64,000 nucleotides of DNA, from assembly GCF_000721605.1 (NCBI RefSeq), contig NZ_JOIZ01000004.1, positions 124,001-188,000 of the forward strand, written 5' to 3'. The position numbers were made by a program, and so were the translations under genes. Shown here one piece after another: positions 8,631-18,248 of the stretch. Source of the stretch: Streptomyces sp. NRRL S-37 (GTDB lineage Bacteria > Actinomycetota > Actinomycetes > Streptomycetales > Streptomycetaceae). Within the stretch, counting starts at the first letter, position 1, and each line of letters starts with the position of its first letter. The notes under the pieces are model-generated. The model ran no database searches, was not told where the DNA came from, and worked only from the letters and a program-made list of their open reading frames with translations.

Positions 8631-8825
8631 GTGGCCATTTCACTGTCTGTGGTGCTGCTGTTGGCGATCATCCTGGTGGTGCTGATGAGAGGCGGCTCCC
8701 TCAAGGCCGGCCCGGCGATCGTCGCCGTCCTCTTCGGCTTCTTCCTCGCCTCCACCGGCATGGCCGACGACATCCAGCGGTTCCTGGACTCGATAGCCGA
8801 GATGATCAACTCGATCAGCTTCTGA
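8631..8825 (+). CDS. small two-helix membrane protein, conserved in Streptomyces
   Basis: A 64-residue protein from GTG 8631. Two hydrophobic segments (about 3-19 VVLLLAIILVVLM and about 27-44 AIVAVLFGFFLAS) are joined by a short basic turn (RGGSLKAG) and followed by an amphipathic tail (DDIQRFLDSIAEMINS). Codon use has strong GC bias at third positions, so it is likely real despite its size. I recall similar tiny membrane ORFs being widespread in Streptomyces, but know no function. It sits alone in front of a 19-bp hairpin and the tRNA pair. Confidence 0.7.
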   Translation: MAISLSVVLLLAIILVVLMRGGSLKAGPAIVAVLFGFFLASTGMADDIQRFLDSIAEMINSISF

Positions 8826-8931
8826 CCCCGCCCGCCCCCCGCGCGGAAACGATCCGGGCCGGCCCGGGACCACTCCCCGGCACGGCGGCCCGGCCTGTCC
8901 GCCCGACGCCGCGGACGGTGTGAGGAAAACA

Positions 8932-8973
8932 CTCAGGGCCAGGCGGAGGAATGATCCTCCGCCTGGCCCTGAG
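8932..8973. terminator. 19-bp perfect bidirectional hairpin
   Basis: The stem 8932-8950 pairs perfectly with 8955-8973 around an ATGA loop. It sits between the small membrane gene (+) and the tRNA-Gly gene (-), and would terminate both. Confidence 0.8.
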
Positions 8974-8982
8974 CCGTACAGA

Positions 8983-9052
8983 GCGGGCGACGGGAATCGA
9001 ACCCGCGTAGCTAGTTTGGAAGACTAGGGCTCTACCATTGAGCTACGCCCGC
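8983..9052 (-). tRNA. tRNA-Gly (anticodon TCC)
   Basis: The minus strand folds into a 70-nt cloverleaf: acceptor GCGGGCG/CGCCCGC, D arm with AATGGTA, anticodon stem CTAGT/ACTAG with loop CTTCCAA (anticodon TCC), and T arm GCGGG-TTCGATT-CCCGT. CCA is not encoded. It diverges from the tRNA-Pro gene about 165 bp away. Confidence 0.95.
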
Positions 9053-9216
9053 ACGGAGCGCGCCGCACGTCGGTGACCGCGGCACTGACAGGCATCGTAG
9101 CGGGTTGTACGCCCTCGTCGCACACCCCGTTTCCGGACCGCCCCGGCGCGGCACCGCGCCCGTGAAACACGGCGGCCGTTCCGCCCGGGTGCATGTACCC
9201 TACGTGTCGCACCAGA

Positions 9217-9293
9217 CGGGGTGTGGCGCAGCTTGGTAGCGCGTCCGCTTTGGGAGCGGAAGGCCGTGGGTTCAAATCCCGCCACCCCGACCA
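9217..9293 (+). tRNA. tRNA-Pro (anticodon TGG)
   Basis: Acceptor CGGGGTG pairs with CACCCCG (ending 9289), discriminator A at 9290, and CCA is encoded at 9291-9293. The anticodon stem TCCGC/GCGGA encloses loop TTTGGGA, anticodon TGG. The T arm is GTGGG-TTCAAAT-CCCGC. Confidence 0.96.
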
Positions 9294-9323
9294 GCCACCT
9301 GCTCACGCACCGGTGATCGCCTT

Positions 9324-9352
9324 TTGGGTGCCGTAGCCGCTGCCGTTACTAT
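9324..9352 (+). promoter_or_regulatory. putative housekeeping promoter of tig
   Basis: TTGGGT (9324-9329) and TACTAT (9347-9352) are separated by 17 bp, a good fit to the major-sigma consensus, about 107 bases before the tig start. Confidence 0.5.
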
Positions 9353-9458
9353 GCAAGCTGCACGCCCTGTGTGTCTCTGAAGTCCTCCGGGCGGCGAATC
9401 GGCCGGGCCTCTCTGGTCCCGGCAGAACCCGAGAAGTCAGCCACAAGGAGACCGAACC

Positions 9459-10850
9459 GTGAAGAGCGCCGTGGAGACCCTGAACCCGACCCGGGTTCGG
9501 CTCACTGTCGAGGTGCCCTTCGAGGAGCTCAAGGACAGCCTCGACGCGGCGTACAAGAAGATCAACCAGCAGGTCACGGTGAAGGGCTTCCGCAAGGGCA
9601 AGGTCCCGGCCCGGGTCATCGACCAGCGCTTCGGCCGCGGTGCGGTGCTGGAGGAGGCCGTCAACGACGCCCTCCCGAAGTTCTACACCGACGCCGTGAA
9701 CGAGGCCGAGCTGAGCCCGCTGGGCCAGCCCGAGGTCGACATCACGGAGCTGAAGGACGGCGAGACGCTGAACTTCACCGCCGAGGTCGACATCCGCCCG
9801 GCCATCGAGATCCCGGACTACTCCGGCATCGAGGTCGAGGTCGACGCCGTCGAGGTCACCGACGAGGACGTCGAGAAGTCGGTCGAGCAGCTCCGCGAGC
9901 GCTTCGCCTCCACCTCCCCGGTGGAGCGCGCCGCCCAGGACGGCGACGTCGTCACCATCGACCTGGAGGCCAAGGTCGACGGCGAGGTCCTCGAGGACGG
10001 CGTCGCGAACGGCGTGTCGTACACCATCGGCTCCGGTGAGCTGCTGGAGGGCATCGACGACGCCGTGAAGGGCCTGGAGGCCGGTGGCGAGGCCACCTTC
10101 ACCTCCGAGCTGAAGGGCGGCTCGGCGGCCGGCAAGGAGGCCGAGGTCACCGTCAAGGTGTCCCAGGTCGCCGCCCGTGAGCTGCCGGAGCTGGACGACG
10201 AGTTCGCCCAGCTCGCGTCCGAGTTCGACACCCTCGAGGAGCTGAAGGCGGACAGCCGCAAGCGCCTGGAGAACATGAAGGAGTACGACCAGGCCACGCA
10301 GGCCCAGGAGCGCGTCCTGGAGAAGCTGCTCGAGCTGGTCGAGGTCCCGGTCCCCGAGAAGCTGCTCGAGGACGAGATCAACACCCGCAAGCACAACCTC
10401 GAGCACCACCAGCTCGGCCAGATGGGCCTCGACCTCGCGAAGTACCTGGAGATCCAGGGCAAGACCGAGGAAGAGTTCGAGGCCGAGACCCGCGAGGCCG
10501 CGATCAAGGGCATCAAGACCCAGTTCGTGCTCGACGAGCTCGTCAAGCAGGAGAAGCTCAACGTCAACCAGGAGGAGCTCACCGAGCACCTCATGCGGCG
10601 CGCGGCCTCCTCCGGCATGTCCCCCGACCAGTTCGCCCAGGCCGTCGTCGAGCAGGGCCAGGTCCCGCTCCTCGTCGGCGAGGTCGCCCGCGGCAAGGCC
10701 CTGGCCTCCGTGGTCGAGAAGGCCACGGTCAAGGACACCAACGGCGAGATCGTCGACCTCGAGGACGAGGACGAGGCGGACACCGCCGAGACCGCCACGG
10801 AGTCGGCCGAGACCGCCGAGAAGCCGGCCGAGGAGAAGACCGAGGACTGA
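9459..10850 (+). CDS. tig: trigger factor, ribosome-associated chaperone/prolyl isomerase
   Basis: A 463-residue trigger factor starting at GTG 9459 after a strong AAGGAG site. The N-terminal ribosome-binding domain shows the family signature in [19 protein letters not shown] (about 46-64; GFRxGxxP docks on ribosomal protein L23). A central FKBP-type prolyl isomerase domain follows (about 155-245, with [15 protein letters not shown] and [16 protein letters not shown]), then the helical substrate-binding C-terminus. It ends in an acidic tail ([15 protein letters not shown] onward), longer than in E. coli and common in actinobacteria. It lies directly upstream of the clp genes, grouping co-translational folding with proteolysis, but a strong terminator separates the two. 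Confidence 0.97.
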   Translation: MKSAVETLNPTRVRLTVEVPFEELKDSLDAAYKKINQQVTVKGFRKGKVPARVIDQRFGRGAVLEEAVNDALPKFYTDAVNEAELSPLGQPEVDITELKDGETLNFTAEVDIRPAIEIPDYSGIEVEVDAVEVTDEDVEKSVEQLRERFASTSPVERAAQDGDVVTIDLEAKVDGEVLEDGVANGVSYTIGSGELLEGIDDAVKGLEAGGEATFTSELKGGSAAGKEAEVTVKVSQVAARELPELDDEFAQLASEFDTLEELKADSRKRLENMKEYDQATQAQERVLEKLLELVEVPVPEKLLEDEINTRKHNLEHHQLGQMGLDLAKYLEIQGKTEEEFEAETREAAIKGIKTQFVLDELVKQEKLNVNQEELTEHLMRRAASSGMSPDQFAQAVVEQGQVPLLVGEVARGKALASVVEKATVKDTNGEIVDLEDEDEADTAETATESAETAEKPAEEKTED

Positions 10851-10875
10851 TCCTCGCGTCACCTCTGACATGATC

Positions 10876-10914
10876 ACCGGGGCCCCGGAACGCACAGCGT
10901 TCCGGGGCCCCGGT
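10876..10914 (+). terminator. terminator after tig
   Basis: A perfect 18-bp stem (10876-10893 with 10897-10914) and 3-nt loop lie 26 bases after the tig stop codon. Confidence 0.75.
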
Positions 10915-10965
10915 GTCTGGTCGTCGGGACGCACGTCACTCAGGGCCCTGCTCCCGGGCATCGGG

Positions 10966-11042
10966 GTGTGCATCGCTCCGGGGCGCTGGTGCCGGGCGGC
11001 GGGGTCTGCATCGCTCCGGGACCCTGGTGCCGGGCGGCGGGG
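10966..11042. repeat. two-copy 38/39-bp tandem duplication
   Basis: In the tig-clpP1 gap, the unit GTGTGCATCGCTCCGGGG...GCCGGGCGGCGGGG starting at 10966 is repeated at 11004 as GTCTGCATCGCTCCGGGA... with only a few mismatches. No coding sense is seen. Confidence 0.7.
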
Positions 11043-11054
11043 CAGCCCACCCAG

Positions 11055-11104
11055 GGGCGCGGGGCCGTGCCGGCGCGCGGCTCCGCCGCGTGGGCGCGAC
11101 CGGC
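11055..11104. repeat. dispersed GC-rich palindromic repeat, copy A
   Basis: A 50-bp element containing the core GCGGCTCCGCCGCGTGG matches 18115-18164 at 45 of 50 positions. The core GCGGCTCCGC is itself a short hairpin. It is intergenic in both places, resembling the REP-like elements of Streptomyces. Confidence 0.75.
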
Positions 11105-11324
11105 CCCCACCGGCCCGCGGCCGCCCGCGAACCGGCGGCCCCCGCCGGAAAGGCGAACGGCGCTCCCCGCGGAGCGCATCGCGGAGCACATCGCGACGTA
11201 CACCCCTCTACGCCCCCGGCGAACACCCCCGTTACCGGGATTCCCTGGCGGAGTCACCGCGTTAGGGTCCATGAATACCAGGGGACGCGAGTCACCGAAT
11301 ACGGCTCCGACCCCGTAGGGACAC

Positions 11325-11984
11325 GTGAGACGGCCCGGCGCCGTCGTAAGACGAGCAGGTGGATACGTGACGAATCTGATGCCCTCAGCCGCCGGCGAGC
11401 CCTCCATCGGTGGTGGCCTCGGCGACCAGGTCTACAACCGGCTGCTCGGCGAGCGGATCATCTTCCTCGGCCAGCCGGTCGACGACGACATTGCCAACAA
11501 GATCACCGCACAGCTGCTGCTCCTTGCCTCCGACCCGGACAAGGACATCTACCTGTACATCAACAGCCCCGGCGGCTCCATCACGGCCGGTATGGCGATC
11601 TACGACACCATGCAGTACATCAAGAACGACGTGGTGACGATCGCCATGGGCCTGGCGGCCTCCATGGGCCAGTTCCTGCTGAGCGCCGGCACCCCCGGCA
11701 AGCGTTTCGCGCTGCCGAACGCCGAGATCCTGATCCACCAGCCGTCCGCCGGCCTGGCCGGCTCGGCCTCGGACATCAAGATCCACGCCGAGCGTCTGCT
11801 GCACACCAAGAAGCGCATGGCCGAGCTGACGGCCCAGCACACCGGCCAGACGGTCGAGCAGATCACCCGCGACTCCGACCGTGACCGCTGGTTCGACGCC
11901 TTCGAGGCCAAGGAGTACGGCCTCATCGACGACGTGATCGCCACGGCCGCCGGCATGCCGGGCGGCGGCGGCACCGGGGCCTGA
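11325..11984 (+). CDS. clpP1: ATP-dependent Clp protease proteolytic subunit 1
   Basis: Serine peptidase subunit of the Clp machine, 219 residues from GTG 11325 (TAGGGA upstream). A GTG at 11367, preceded by AGGTGG, would give 205 residues starting (V)[12 protein letters not shown] and is an equally plausible start; the extra segment would be removed by processing in either case. The catalytic triad from the longer start is Ser113 (AASMG), His138 (LIHQP) and Asp187 (RDSDRD). [11 protein letters not shown] and the IDDVIA end match ClpP. It pairs with clpP2 just downstream; in actinobacteria the two form a mixed double ring with ClpX or ClpC. Streptomyces clpP1P2 is known to be ClgR-activated, but I could not place a ClgR box with confidence. 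Confidence 0.96.
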   Translation: MRRPGAVVRRAGGYVTNLMPSAAGEPSIGGGLGDQVYNRLLGERIIFLGQPVDDDIANKITAQLLLLASDPDKDIYLYINSPGGSITAGMAIYDTMQYIKNDVVTIAMGLAASMGQFLLSAGTPGKRFALPNAEILIHQPSAGLAGSASDIKIHAERLLHTKKRMAELTAQHTGQTVEQITRDSDRDRWFDAFEAKEYGLIDDVIATAAGMPGGGGTGA

Positions 11985-12094
11985 GCGGCCTCGCGGGGCC
12001 CTCACGGCCCCGTGGACGCCCCACCGGGCCCCCGCGCCCGGTGAACAGCCCCAGCAGCCCCAGCCGACCGCCTCAGCCCCTTTCAGGAGACACC

Positions 12095-12787
12095 GTGAAC
12101 AGCTTCCCCGGCAGCGGCCTGTACGACCGCACGCCCGCCGCCTCCGAGGGCCGGTACACCGGCCCCTCGGCCGAGTCCCGCTACGTCATCCCGCGCTTCG
12201 TCGAGCGCACCTCCCAGGGCATCCGCGAGTACGACCCGTACGCGAAGCTCTTCGAGGAGCGCGTGATCTTCCTCGGCGTGCAGATCGACGACGCCTCCGC
12301 CAACGACGTCATGGCGCAGCTGCTGTGCCTGGAGTCGATGGACCCCGACCGGGACATCTCGGTCTACATCAACAGCCCCGGTGGCTCCTTCACCGCGCTC
12401 ACGGCGATCTACGACACCATGCAGTACGTGAAGCCGGACGTCCAGACGGTCTGCATGGGCCAGGCGGCCTCCGCCGCCGCCGTCCTGCTGGCCGCCGGTA
12501 CGCCCGGCAAGCGCATGGCGCTGCCGAACGCGCGCGTGCTGATCCACCAGCCGTACAGCGAGACCGGCCGCGGTCAGGTCTCCGACCTGGAGATCGCCGC
12601 CAACGAGATCCTGCGGATGCGCAGCCAGCTGGAGGAGATGCTGGCCAAGCACTCCACCCGGCCGCTCGACAAGATCCGCGAGGACATCGAGCGCGACAAG
12701 ATCCTCACGGCCGAGGACGCGCTGGAGTACGGCCTGATCGACCAGATCATCACCACCCGGAAGATGGACAACACCAGCCTGCGCTGA
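12095..12787 (+). CDS. clpP2: ATP-dependent Clp protease proteolytic subunit 2
   Basis: A 230-residue ClpP paralogue from GTG 12095, chosen because CAGGAG lies 8-13 bases upstream. The triad is Ser126 (GQAASA), His151 (LIHQPY) and Asp201 (ERDK). Compared with ClpP1 it has a longer N-terminal arm (first 45 residues, ending [15 protein letters not shown]), typical of actinobacterial ClpP2. It follows clpP1 by 110 bp without a terminator, so the pair is probably one transcript. It is followed by a 15-bp inverted repeat before clpX. Confidence 0.96.
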   Translation: MNSFPGSGLYDRTPAASEGRYTGPSAESRYVIPRFVERTSQGIREYDPYAKLFEERVIFLGVQIDDASANDVMAQLLCLESMDPDRDISVYINSPGGSFTALTAIYDTMQYVKPDVQTVCMGQAASAAAVLLAAGTPGKRMALPNARVLIHQPYSETGRGQVSDLEIAANEILRMRSQLEEMLAKHSTRPLDKIREDIERDKILTAEDALEYGLIDQIITTRKMDNTSLR

Positions 12788-12813
12788 CGCGGGGCGGGGT
12801 GTGACGTCTGCCG

Positions 12814-12865
12814 CCCCTTGGCACGGTTTGGCACGGTCCACGTCAAAGTGAACCGTGCCAAGGGG
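12814..12865. promoter_or_regulatory. 15-bp inverted repeat between clpP2 and clpX
   Basis: CCCCTTGGCACGGTT (12814-12828) is an exact inverted copy of 12851-12865, with a 22-base spacer that itself repeats GGCACGGT. It may be the clpP1P2 terminator or a regulatory site for clpX; the long spacer fits an operator-like or attenuating role at least as well as a simple terminator. Confidence 0.5.
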
Positions 12866-12969
12866 GGCCCGAACGGGGGGCCAGGCAAGGTACCGTCGGA
12901 CATAAGGCAGCACCAGGAGCCGCCGGACGCCCGCGTCCAGACGACTCCCAGGCGAAGGGGAAGCACACC

Positions 12970-14256
12970 GTGGCACGCATCGGTGACGGCGGCGATCTGC
13001 TCAAGTGCTCGTTCTGCGGCAAGAGCCAGAAGCAGGTCAAGAAGCTCATCGCAGGGCCCGGTGTGTACATCTGCGACGAGTGCATCGATCTCTGCAACGA
13101 GATCATCGAGGAAGAGCTCGCCGAGACCAGCGAGGTCCGCTGGGAGGAGCTGCCCAAGCCCCGCGAGATCTACGAGTTCCTCGAGGGGTACGTGGTGGGG
13201 CAGGAGGCGGCCAAGAAGGCCCTCTCCGTCGCCGTCTACAACCACTACAAGCGCGTCCAGGCCGGCGAGAACGGCGGCGCGCAGGGCCGCGAGGACGCCA
13301 TCGAGCTGGCGAAGTCCAACATCCTCCTGCTGGGCCCCACGGGCTCCGGCAAGACCCTGCTGGCCCAGACCCTCGCCCGCATGTTGAACGTCCCGTTCGC
13401 GATCGCCGACGCCACGGCGCTCACGGAGGCGGGCTACGTCGGCGAGGACGTCGAGAACATCCTGCTGAAGCTGATCCAGGCGGCCGACTACGACGTCAAG
13501 AAGGCCGAGACCGGGATCATCTACATCGACGAGATCGACAAAGTCGCCCGCAAGAGTGAAAACCCGTCGATCACCCGTGACGTCAGCGGCGAGGGCGTCC
13601 AGCAGGCCCTGCTGAAGATCCTGGAGGGCACCACGGCCTCGGTCCCGCCGCAGGGCGGCCGCAAGCACCCGCACCAGGAGTTCATCCAGATCGACACGAC
13701 GAACGTGCTGTTCATCGTGGGCGGCGCCTTCGCCGGACTGGAGAAGATCATCGAGGGCCGGGCGGGAGCCAAGGGCATCGGCTTCGGCGCGACGATCATC
13801 TCCAAGCAGGAGCGGGAGGCCAAGGACCAGTTCGAGGAGGTCATGCCGGAGGACCTGGTCAAGTTCGGCATGATCCCCGAGTTCATCGGCCGGCTCCCGG
13901 TCATCACGAGCGTCCACAACCTCGACCGCGAGGCCCTGCTCCAGATCCTCGTCGAGCCGCGCAACGCGCTGGTGAAGCAGTACCAGCGACTCTTCGAACT
14001 CGACGGCGTGGAGCTGGACTTCGAGCGCGAGGCGCTGGAGGCCATCGCCGACCAGGCCATCCTCCGCCAGACCGGCGCCCGCGGCCTGCGCGCCATCATG
14101 GAGGAGGTCCTCCAGGGCGTGATGTACGAGGTCCCGTCCCGCAAGGACGTCGCCCGCGTGGTCATCACGGCCGACGTGGTCCTCTCCAACGTCAACCCGA
14201 CCCTCATCCCCCGCGACGCCCGCGGCCGGGGGCCGGGCGAGCAGAAGACGGCGTAG
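12970..14256 (+). CDS. clpX: Clp protease ATP-binding subunit ClpX
   Basis: AAA+ unfoldase of 428 residues from GTG 12970 (GAAGGGGAAG upstream). The N-terminal zinc-binding domain has Cys13, Cys16, Cys35 and Cys38. Walker A is GPTGSGKT (122-129), Walker B is IIYIDEIDK, and the IGF loop that docks into ClpP is present as GIGFGAT, so it can partner ClpP1P2. Arginine-finger and sensor-2 (GARGLR) segments are intact. It is separated from clpP2 by 182 bp with an inverted repeat and probably has its own promoter, and it ends in a shared terminator with a convergent gene. Confidence 0.97.
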   Translation: MARIGDGGDLLKCSFCGKSQKQVKKLIAGPGVYICDECIDLCNEIIEEELAETSEVRWEELPKPREIYEFLEGYVVGQEAAKKALSVAVYNHYKRVQAGENGGAQGREDAIELAKSNILLLGPTGSGKTLLAQTLARMLNVPFAIADATALTEAGYVGEDVENILLKLIQAADYDVKKAETGIIYIDEIDKVARKSENPSITRDVSGEGVQQALLKILEGTTASVPPQGGRKHPHQEFIQIDTTNVLFIVGGAFAGLEKIIEGRAGAKGIGFGATIISKQEREAKDQFEEVMPEDLVKFGMIPEFIGRLPVITSVHNLDREALLQILVEPRNALVKQYQRLFELDGVELDFEREALEAIADQAILRQTGARGLRAIMEEVLQGVMYEVPSRKDVARVVITADVVLSNVNPTLIPRDARGRGPGEQKTA

Positions 14257-14270
14257 ACGTCCCGCACCGA

Positions 14271-14310
14271 CGCGAAAGGGGCCCCGGCACCGGCCGGGGC
14301 CCCTTTCGCG
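14271..14310. terminator. 18-bp bidirectional terminator
   Basis: 14271-14288 pairs perfectly with 14293-14310 (loop ACCG) between the convergent clpX and proline-rich membrane protein genes. The AAAGGGG/CCCCTTT arms put a short T-run on both strands. Confidence 0.85.
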
Positions 14311-14325
14311 CGTGCACGCGTCGCG

Positions 14326-15288
14326 TCAGGCCTTGACGCGGACGTCCGTGCGGAACTTGGCGGTGAGTTCGGCGGACTTCTCCAGGTCGGCGGCCTTGCC
14401 GGCCATGGCGTCGGCCACCACCGTGTTGATGATGACGCCCACCGTGCTGTGGTCACCCCAGATGCACACCGGCATGCTGATCTCCGAAGGACCGGAGGCC
14501 ACGTCACCCGATGAGGCCTCACTGTTCTTGATCTTGATCTCCTGGCACTTCAGGACAGCGCCGTCCAGAGCGCTCGGCTCGAAGGCCTTCGGGCTGCCGA
14601 CGAGTTCGCCCTCGGTCTCCTTGTCCTCGGAGGCGTTCTTCTCCATCTCTCCGAACATGGCGTCGACGACCTTCTCCGGATCGTCGATCTCGCCGTAGAC
14701 GCCCATGAACTGGACCATCCTCAGGGCGAGCGGATTGTTCTCGTCCCCGGCCTGGTAGACCGCGTCGACGTTCTTGGCGTTCTTGACGCCGTGCTTCTCG
14801 GCTTCCTTCATGTCGTTCTTGTCGAAGCCGTCGCTCTCCTCGGCGTCGCCCTTCTTGTACTCGCCGCCGAGCACCGTCGCCGGCGTCGTCAGCTTGTGCG
14901 GGCCGTCGTCGGCGATGTCCGCACCGCCGCCCCCGCCGATCACGAAGTACGCGCCCACGCCGATCGCCGCGACGACCGCCACCGCGCCGATGATGATCCC
15001 GGCCTTCTTGCCGCCGCCACCGGAGGCGGGGGGCTGGGGCGGCATGCCGTACTGGGGCTGGCCGTAGGGCGGCTGCTGCCCGTACGGGGGCTGCTGCGGC
15101 GGGACGCCGGGCTGGCCGGGCTGCTGCGGGTAGCCGTAGGGCGGCTGCTGGCCGGGCTGCGGGGCCTGCTGGGGGTAGCCGTAGCCGGGCTGCGGAGCCT
15201 GCGGCGGCTGGCCGTAAGGTCCCGGCTGGCCGTACGGTCCGGGCTGCTGTGGCTGCCCGCCGTACGGGCCCGGCTGGTTGTAGCTCAT
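14326..15288 (-). CDS. Pro/Gly/Gln/Tyr-rich N-terminus, single-TM exported protein
   Basis: A 320-residue protein from ATG 15288. Residues 1-90 are a low-complexity cytoplasmic region built of PYGQ, GYPQQ and QPGQ-like repeats. One membrane segment follows (about 96-117, [22 protein letters not shown]), then a Gly run and a roughly 200-residue extracytoplasmic domain rich in Asp/Glu/Lys with two Cys (CQEI, VCIWGD) that may form a disulfide. This architecture is common in actinobacteria for proteins of unknown function. No catalytic motif is visible. Convergent with clpX, divergent from valS. Confidence 0.8.
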   Translation of the reverse strand: MSYNQPGPYGGQPQQPGPYGQPGPYGQPPQAPQPGYGYPQQAPQPGQQPPYGYPQQPGQPGVPPQQPPYGQQPPYGQPQYGMPPQPPASGGGGKKAGIIIGAVAVVAAIGVGAYFVIGGGGGADIADDGPHKLTTPATVLGGEYKKGDAEESDGFDKNDMKEAEKHGVKNAKNVDAVYQAGDENNPLALRMVQFMGVYGEIDDPEKVVDAMFGEMEKNASEDKETEGELVGSPKAFEPSALDGAVLKCQEIKIKNSEASSGDVASGPSEISMPVCIWGDHSTVGVIINTVVADAMAGKAADLEKSAELTAKFRTDVRVKA

Positions 15289-15379
15289 TACGGGGTTCCC
15301 CCTCCAGGTGCTTATGCGTTGCTGACATCCTGACTCAGGAGCGACACGTTCAGACCGGCGGGGGTGGCACCGTTACAAA

Positions 15380-15393
15380 CGAAACGCGTTTCG
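15380..15393. promoter_or_regulatory. perfect 14-bp palindrome overlapping the valS -35 region
   Basis: CGAAACGCGTTTCG is a perfect palindrome 34 bases before the valS start codon, reaching to about 20 bp before the -10 hexamer at 15414. Its position would let a bound repressor block RNA polymerase. No regulator is identified. Confidence 0.45.
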
Positions 15394-15413
15394 GGACACG
15401 CCTGTGACGCCTC

Positions 15414-15419
15414 TAAACT
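15414..15419 (+). promoter_or_regulatory. -10 hexamer of a leaderless valS promoter
   Basis: TAAACT lies 7 bases before the GTG at 15427, and no Shine-Dalgarno sequence is present, so transcription probably starts at the start codon. Confidence 0.5.
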
Positions 15420-15426
15420 GAGCCCC

Positions 15427-18051
15427 GTGACCGAGAACGCTCAGCAGGAGCCACCAGCGCCCACGACCGAACTGCCGACCCAGTACGCGCCGGCCGATGT
15501 AGAGGGGCCGCTGTACGAGCGCTGGGTGGAGCGCGGTTACTTCGAGGCGGACGCGGGGAGCGAGAAGCCTCCGTACACCGTCGTCATCCCGCCGCCGAAC
15601 GTCACCGGCAGCCTGCACCTCGGGCACGCGTTCGAGCACACGATCATCGACGCGCTGACCCGCCGCAAGCGCATGCAGGGCTTCGAGACGCTGTGGCAGC
15701 CCGGCATGGACCACGCCGGCATCGCCACGCAGAACGTCGTCGAGCGGGAGCTCGCCAAGGAGGGCAGGTCCCGTCACGACCTCGGCCGTGAGGCGTTCAT
15801 CGAGCGCGTCTGGCAGTGGAAGGGCGAGTCCGGCGGGCAGATCTCCGGCCAGATGCGCCGCCTCGGTGACGGCGTCGCCTGGTCGCGTGAACGCTTCACG
15901 ATGGACGAGGGCCTGTCCCAGGCCGTCCAGACCATCTTCAAGCGGCTCTACGACGACGAACTGATCTACCGCGCCGAGCGCATCATCAACTGGTGCCCGC
16001 GCTGTCTGACCGCGATCTCCGACATCGAGGTCGACTACCAGGACGACGACGGCGAGCTCGTCTCCATGACGTACGGCGAGGGCGACGAGACGATCGTCGT
16101 CGCCACGACCCGCGCCGAGACGATGCTCGGTGACACGGCCGTCGCCGTCCACCCCGAGGACGAGCGCTACAAGCACCTCGTCGGCAAACTCGTCAAGCTG
16201 CCGCTGACCGACCGTTCCATCCCGGTCGTCGCGGACGAGCACGTCGACCCCGAGTTCGGCACGGGCGCCGTCAAGGTCACCCCGGCACACGACCCGAACG
16301 ACTTCGAGATCGGCCAGAGGCACGGTCTGCCGTCCATCGCCGTGATGGACGAGCACGCGGTCATCACCGCCCACGGCCCCTTCCAGGGCCTGGATCGGCT
16401 GGAGGCCCGCTCCGCCATCGTCGCCGCGCTGCGCGCCGAGGGCCGGATCGTCGCCGAGAAGCGGCCCTACGTCCACTCGGTCGGCCACTGCTCGCGCTGC
16501 AAGACCACCATCGAGCCGCGGCTGTCCATGCAGTGGTGGGTCAAGGTCGGCCCGCTGGCGAAGGCGGCGGGTGACGCGGTCCGCGAGGGCAAGGTCAAGA
16601 TCCATCCGCAGGAGATGGAGAAGCGGTACTTCGACTGGGTCGACAACCTCCACGACTGGTGCATCTCGCGGCAGTTGTGGTGGGGCCACCGCATCCCCGT
16701 CTGGTACGGGCCGAACGGCGAGGTCGTCTGCGTCGGACCGGACGACGAGGCCCCGACCGGCGAGGGCTGGCACCAGGACACCGACGTCCTCGACACCTGG
16801 TTCTCGTCGGGCCTGTGGCCGTTCTCCACGCTCGGCTGGCCCGAACAGACCGAGTCGCTCGCGAAGTTCTACCCGAACTCCGTCCTGGTCACCGGCTACG
16901 ACATCCTCTTCTTCTGGGTCGCCCGGATGATGATGTTCGGCCTGTACGCGATGGACGGCACCCCGCCGTTCCACACCATCGCCCTGCACGGCATGGTCCG
17001 CGACCAGTTCGGCAAGAAGATGTCGAAGTCCTTCGGCAACGCGGTCAACCCGCTGGACTGGATGGACAAGTACGGCTCCGACGCCCTGCGCTTCACGCTC
17101 GCGCGCGGCGCCAACCCGGGCGTCGACGTGCCGATCGGCGAGGACTGGGTCCAGGGCTCGCGCAACTTCGCCAACAAGATCTGGAACGCCACGCGCTTCG
17201 CGCTGATGAACGGCGCGACGGTCGAGGGCCCGCTGCCGGACGCGTCGGCGATGTCGCCGACCGACCGCTGGATCCTGTCCCGGCTGAACTCGGTCGTCGC
17301 CGAGGTCGACGCGTACTACGACGACTACCAGTTCGCCAAGCTGTCGGACGCGCTGTTCCACTTCGCCTGGGACGAGGTCTTCGACTGGTACGTCGAGCTG
17401 TCCAAGACGACGTTCCAGGCGGGCGGCGAGCCGGCCGAGGTCAGCAAGCGGGTCCTCGGCGAGGTCCTCGACGTCACGCTCAAGCTGCTCCACCCGGTCG
17501 TCCCGTTCGTCACCGAGACGCTGTGGACGACGCTCACGGGCGGCGAGTCGGTCGTCATCGCCGCGTGGCCGTCCGACAGCGGCTTCCGGGACGCGGACGC
17601 CGAGCGGGAGATCGGGACGCTGCAGTCCGTCATCACCGAGGTCCGCCGCTTCCGCGCCGACCAGGGCCTGCAGCCCGGCCAGCGGGTCCCCGCCCGGCTG
17701 ACCCTCGACGGCACGGCACTGGCCCCGCACGAGCCGGCCATCCGGCAGCTGCTGCGCCTCCAGCCGGAGGGCGACGCCTTCACCGCGACGGCGACCCTGC
17801 CGGTCGCGGGCGTGGAGGTCGCGCTGGACCTGTCCGGTGTGATCGACGTCGCCGCCGAGCGCAAGCGCCTGGCCAAGGACCTCGCCGCCGCCGAGAAGGA
17901 GAAGGCCCAGGCGACGGCGAAGCTCGGCAACGAGGCGTTCCTGTCGAAGGCCCCGGACCACGTGGTCGACAAGATCCGCGGCCGTCTGGCCAAGGCGGAG
18001 GAGGACATCGCACGCCTCCAGGCGCAGCTCGAGAAGCTGCCGCAGGCGTAG
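15427..18051 (+). CDS. valS: valyl-tRNA synthetase
   Basis: Class I aminoacyl-tRNA synthetase of 874 residues charging tRNA-Val. The start is GTG 15427, giving MTENAQQ..., because the upstream GTG at 15364 lies before the -10 element. HLGH (64-67) is the HIGH-type ATP motif, and KMSKS is at 531-535. The CP1 editing domain is present ([16 protein letters not shown]), and the C-terminus is the coiled-coil tRNA-binding arm typical of ValRS ([16 protein letters not shown]). No T-box leader can exist because there is almost no leader. A strong terminator follows, then folC. Confidence 0.97.
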   Translation: MTENAQQEPPAPTTELPTQYAPADVEGPLYERWVERGYFEADAGSEKPPYTVVIPPPNVTGSLHLGHAFEHTIIDALTRRKRMQGFETLWQPGMDHAGIATQNVVERELAKEGRSRHDLGREAFIERVWQWKGESGGQISGQMRRLGDGVAWSRERFTMDEGLSQAVQTIFKRLYDDELIYRAERIINWCPRCLTAISDIEVDYQDDDGELVSMTYGEGDETIVVATTRAETMLGDTAVAVHPEDERYKHLVGKLVKLPLTDRSIPVVADEHVDPEFGTGAVKVTPAHDPNDFEIGQRHGLPSIAVMDEHAVITAHGPFQGLDRLEARSAIVAALRAEGRIVAEKRPYVHSVGHCSRCKTTIEPRLSMQWWVKVGPLAKAAGDAVREGKVKIHPQEMEKRYFDWVDNLHDWCISRQLWWGHRIPVWYGPNGEVVCVGPDDEAPTGEGWHQDTDVLDTWFSSGLWPFSTLGWPEQTESLAKFYPNSVLVTGYDILFFWVARMMMFGLYAMDGTPPFHTIALHGMVRDQFGKKMSKSFGNAVNPLDWMDKYGSDALRFTLARGANPGVDVPIGEDWVQGSRNFANKIWNATRFALMNGATVEGPLPDASAMSPTDRWILSRLNSVVAEVDAYYDDYQFAKLSDALFHFAWDEVFDWYVELSKTTFQAGGEPAEVSKRVLGEVLDVTLKLLHPVVPFVTETLWTTLTGGESVVIAAWPSDSGFRDADAEREIGTLQSVITEVRRFRADQGLQPGQRVPARLTLDGTALAPHEPAIRQLLRLQPEGDAFTATATLPVAGVEVALDLSGVIDVAAERKRLAKDLAAAEKEKAQATAKLGNEAFLSKAPDHVVDKIRGRLAKAEEDIARLQAQLEKLPQA

Positions 18052-18066
18052 CCGCCGATACGCCGA

Positions 18067-18105
18067 CGAAGGCTCCCGGTGCCCTGTCGGTACCGGGAGC
18101 CTTCG
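18067..18105 (+). terminator. terminator after valS
   Basis: A 14-bp stem (18067-18080 with 18092-18105) and 11-nt loop begin 16 bases after the valS stop codon. Confidence 0.7.
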
Positions 18106-18114
18106 GGTACGCGG

Positions 18115-18164
18115 GGGCGCGGGGCCGTACCGACGGGCGGCTCCGCCGCGTGGACGCGGCCGGC
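18115..18164. repeat. dispersed GC-rich palindromic repeat, copy B
   Basis: This has 45 of 50 bases identical to 11055-11104, in the same orientation, and again lies in an intergenic gap just after a terminator hairpin. Confidence 0.75.
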
Positions 18165-18248
18165 CGGGACGCACGCGCACGCGCCGCGGAGCACCGGCCG
18201 CCCCACTCCATGGGTGTCCCGTCGGCCGGCCTCCGTAGACTGGTCCCC

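Noticed and set aside
8983..9293. integrated element at the tRNA genes
   Set aside because: No integrase and no duplicated tRNA 3' end were seen in the window.
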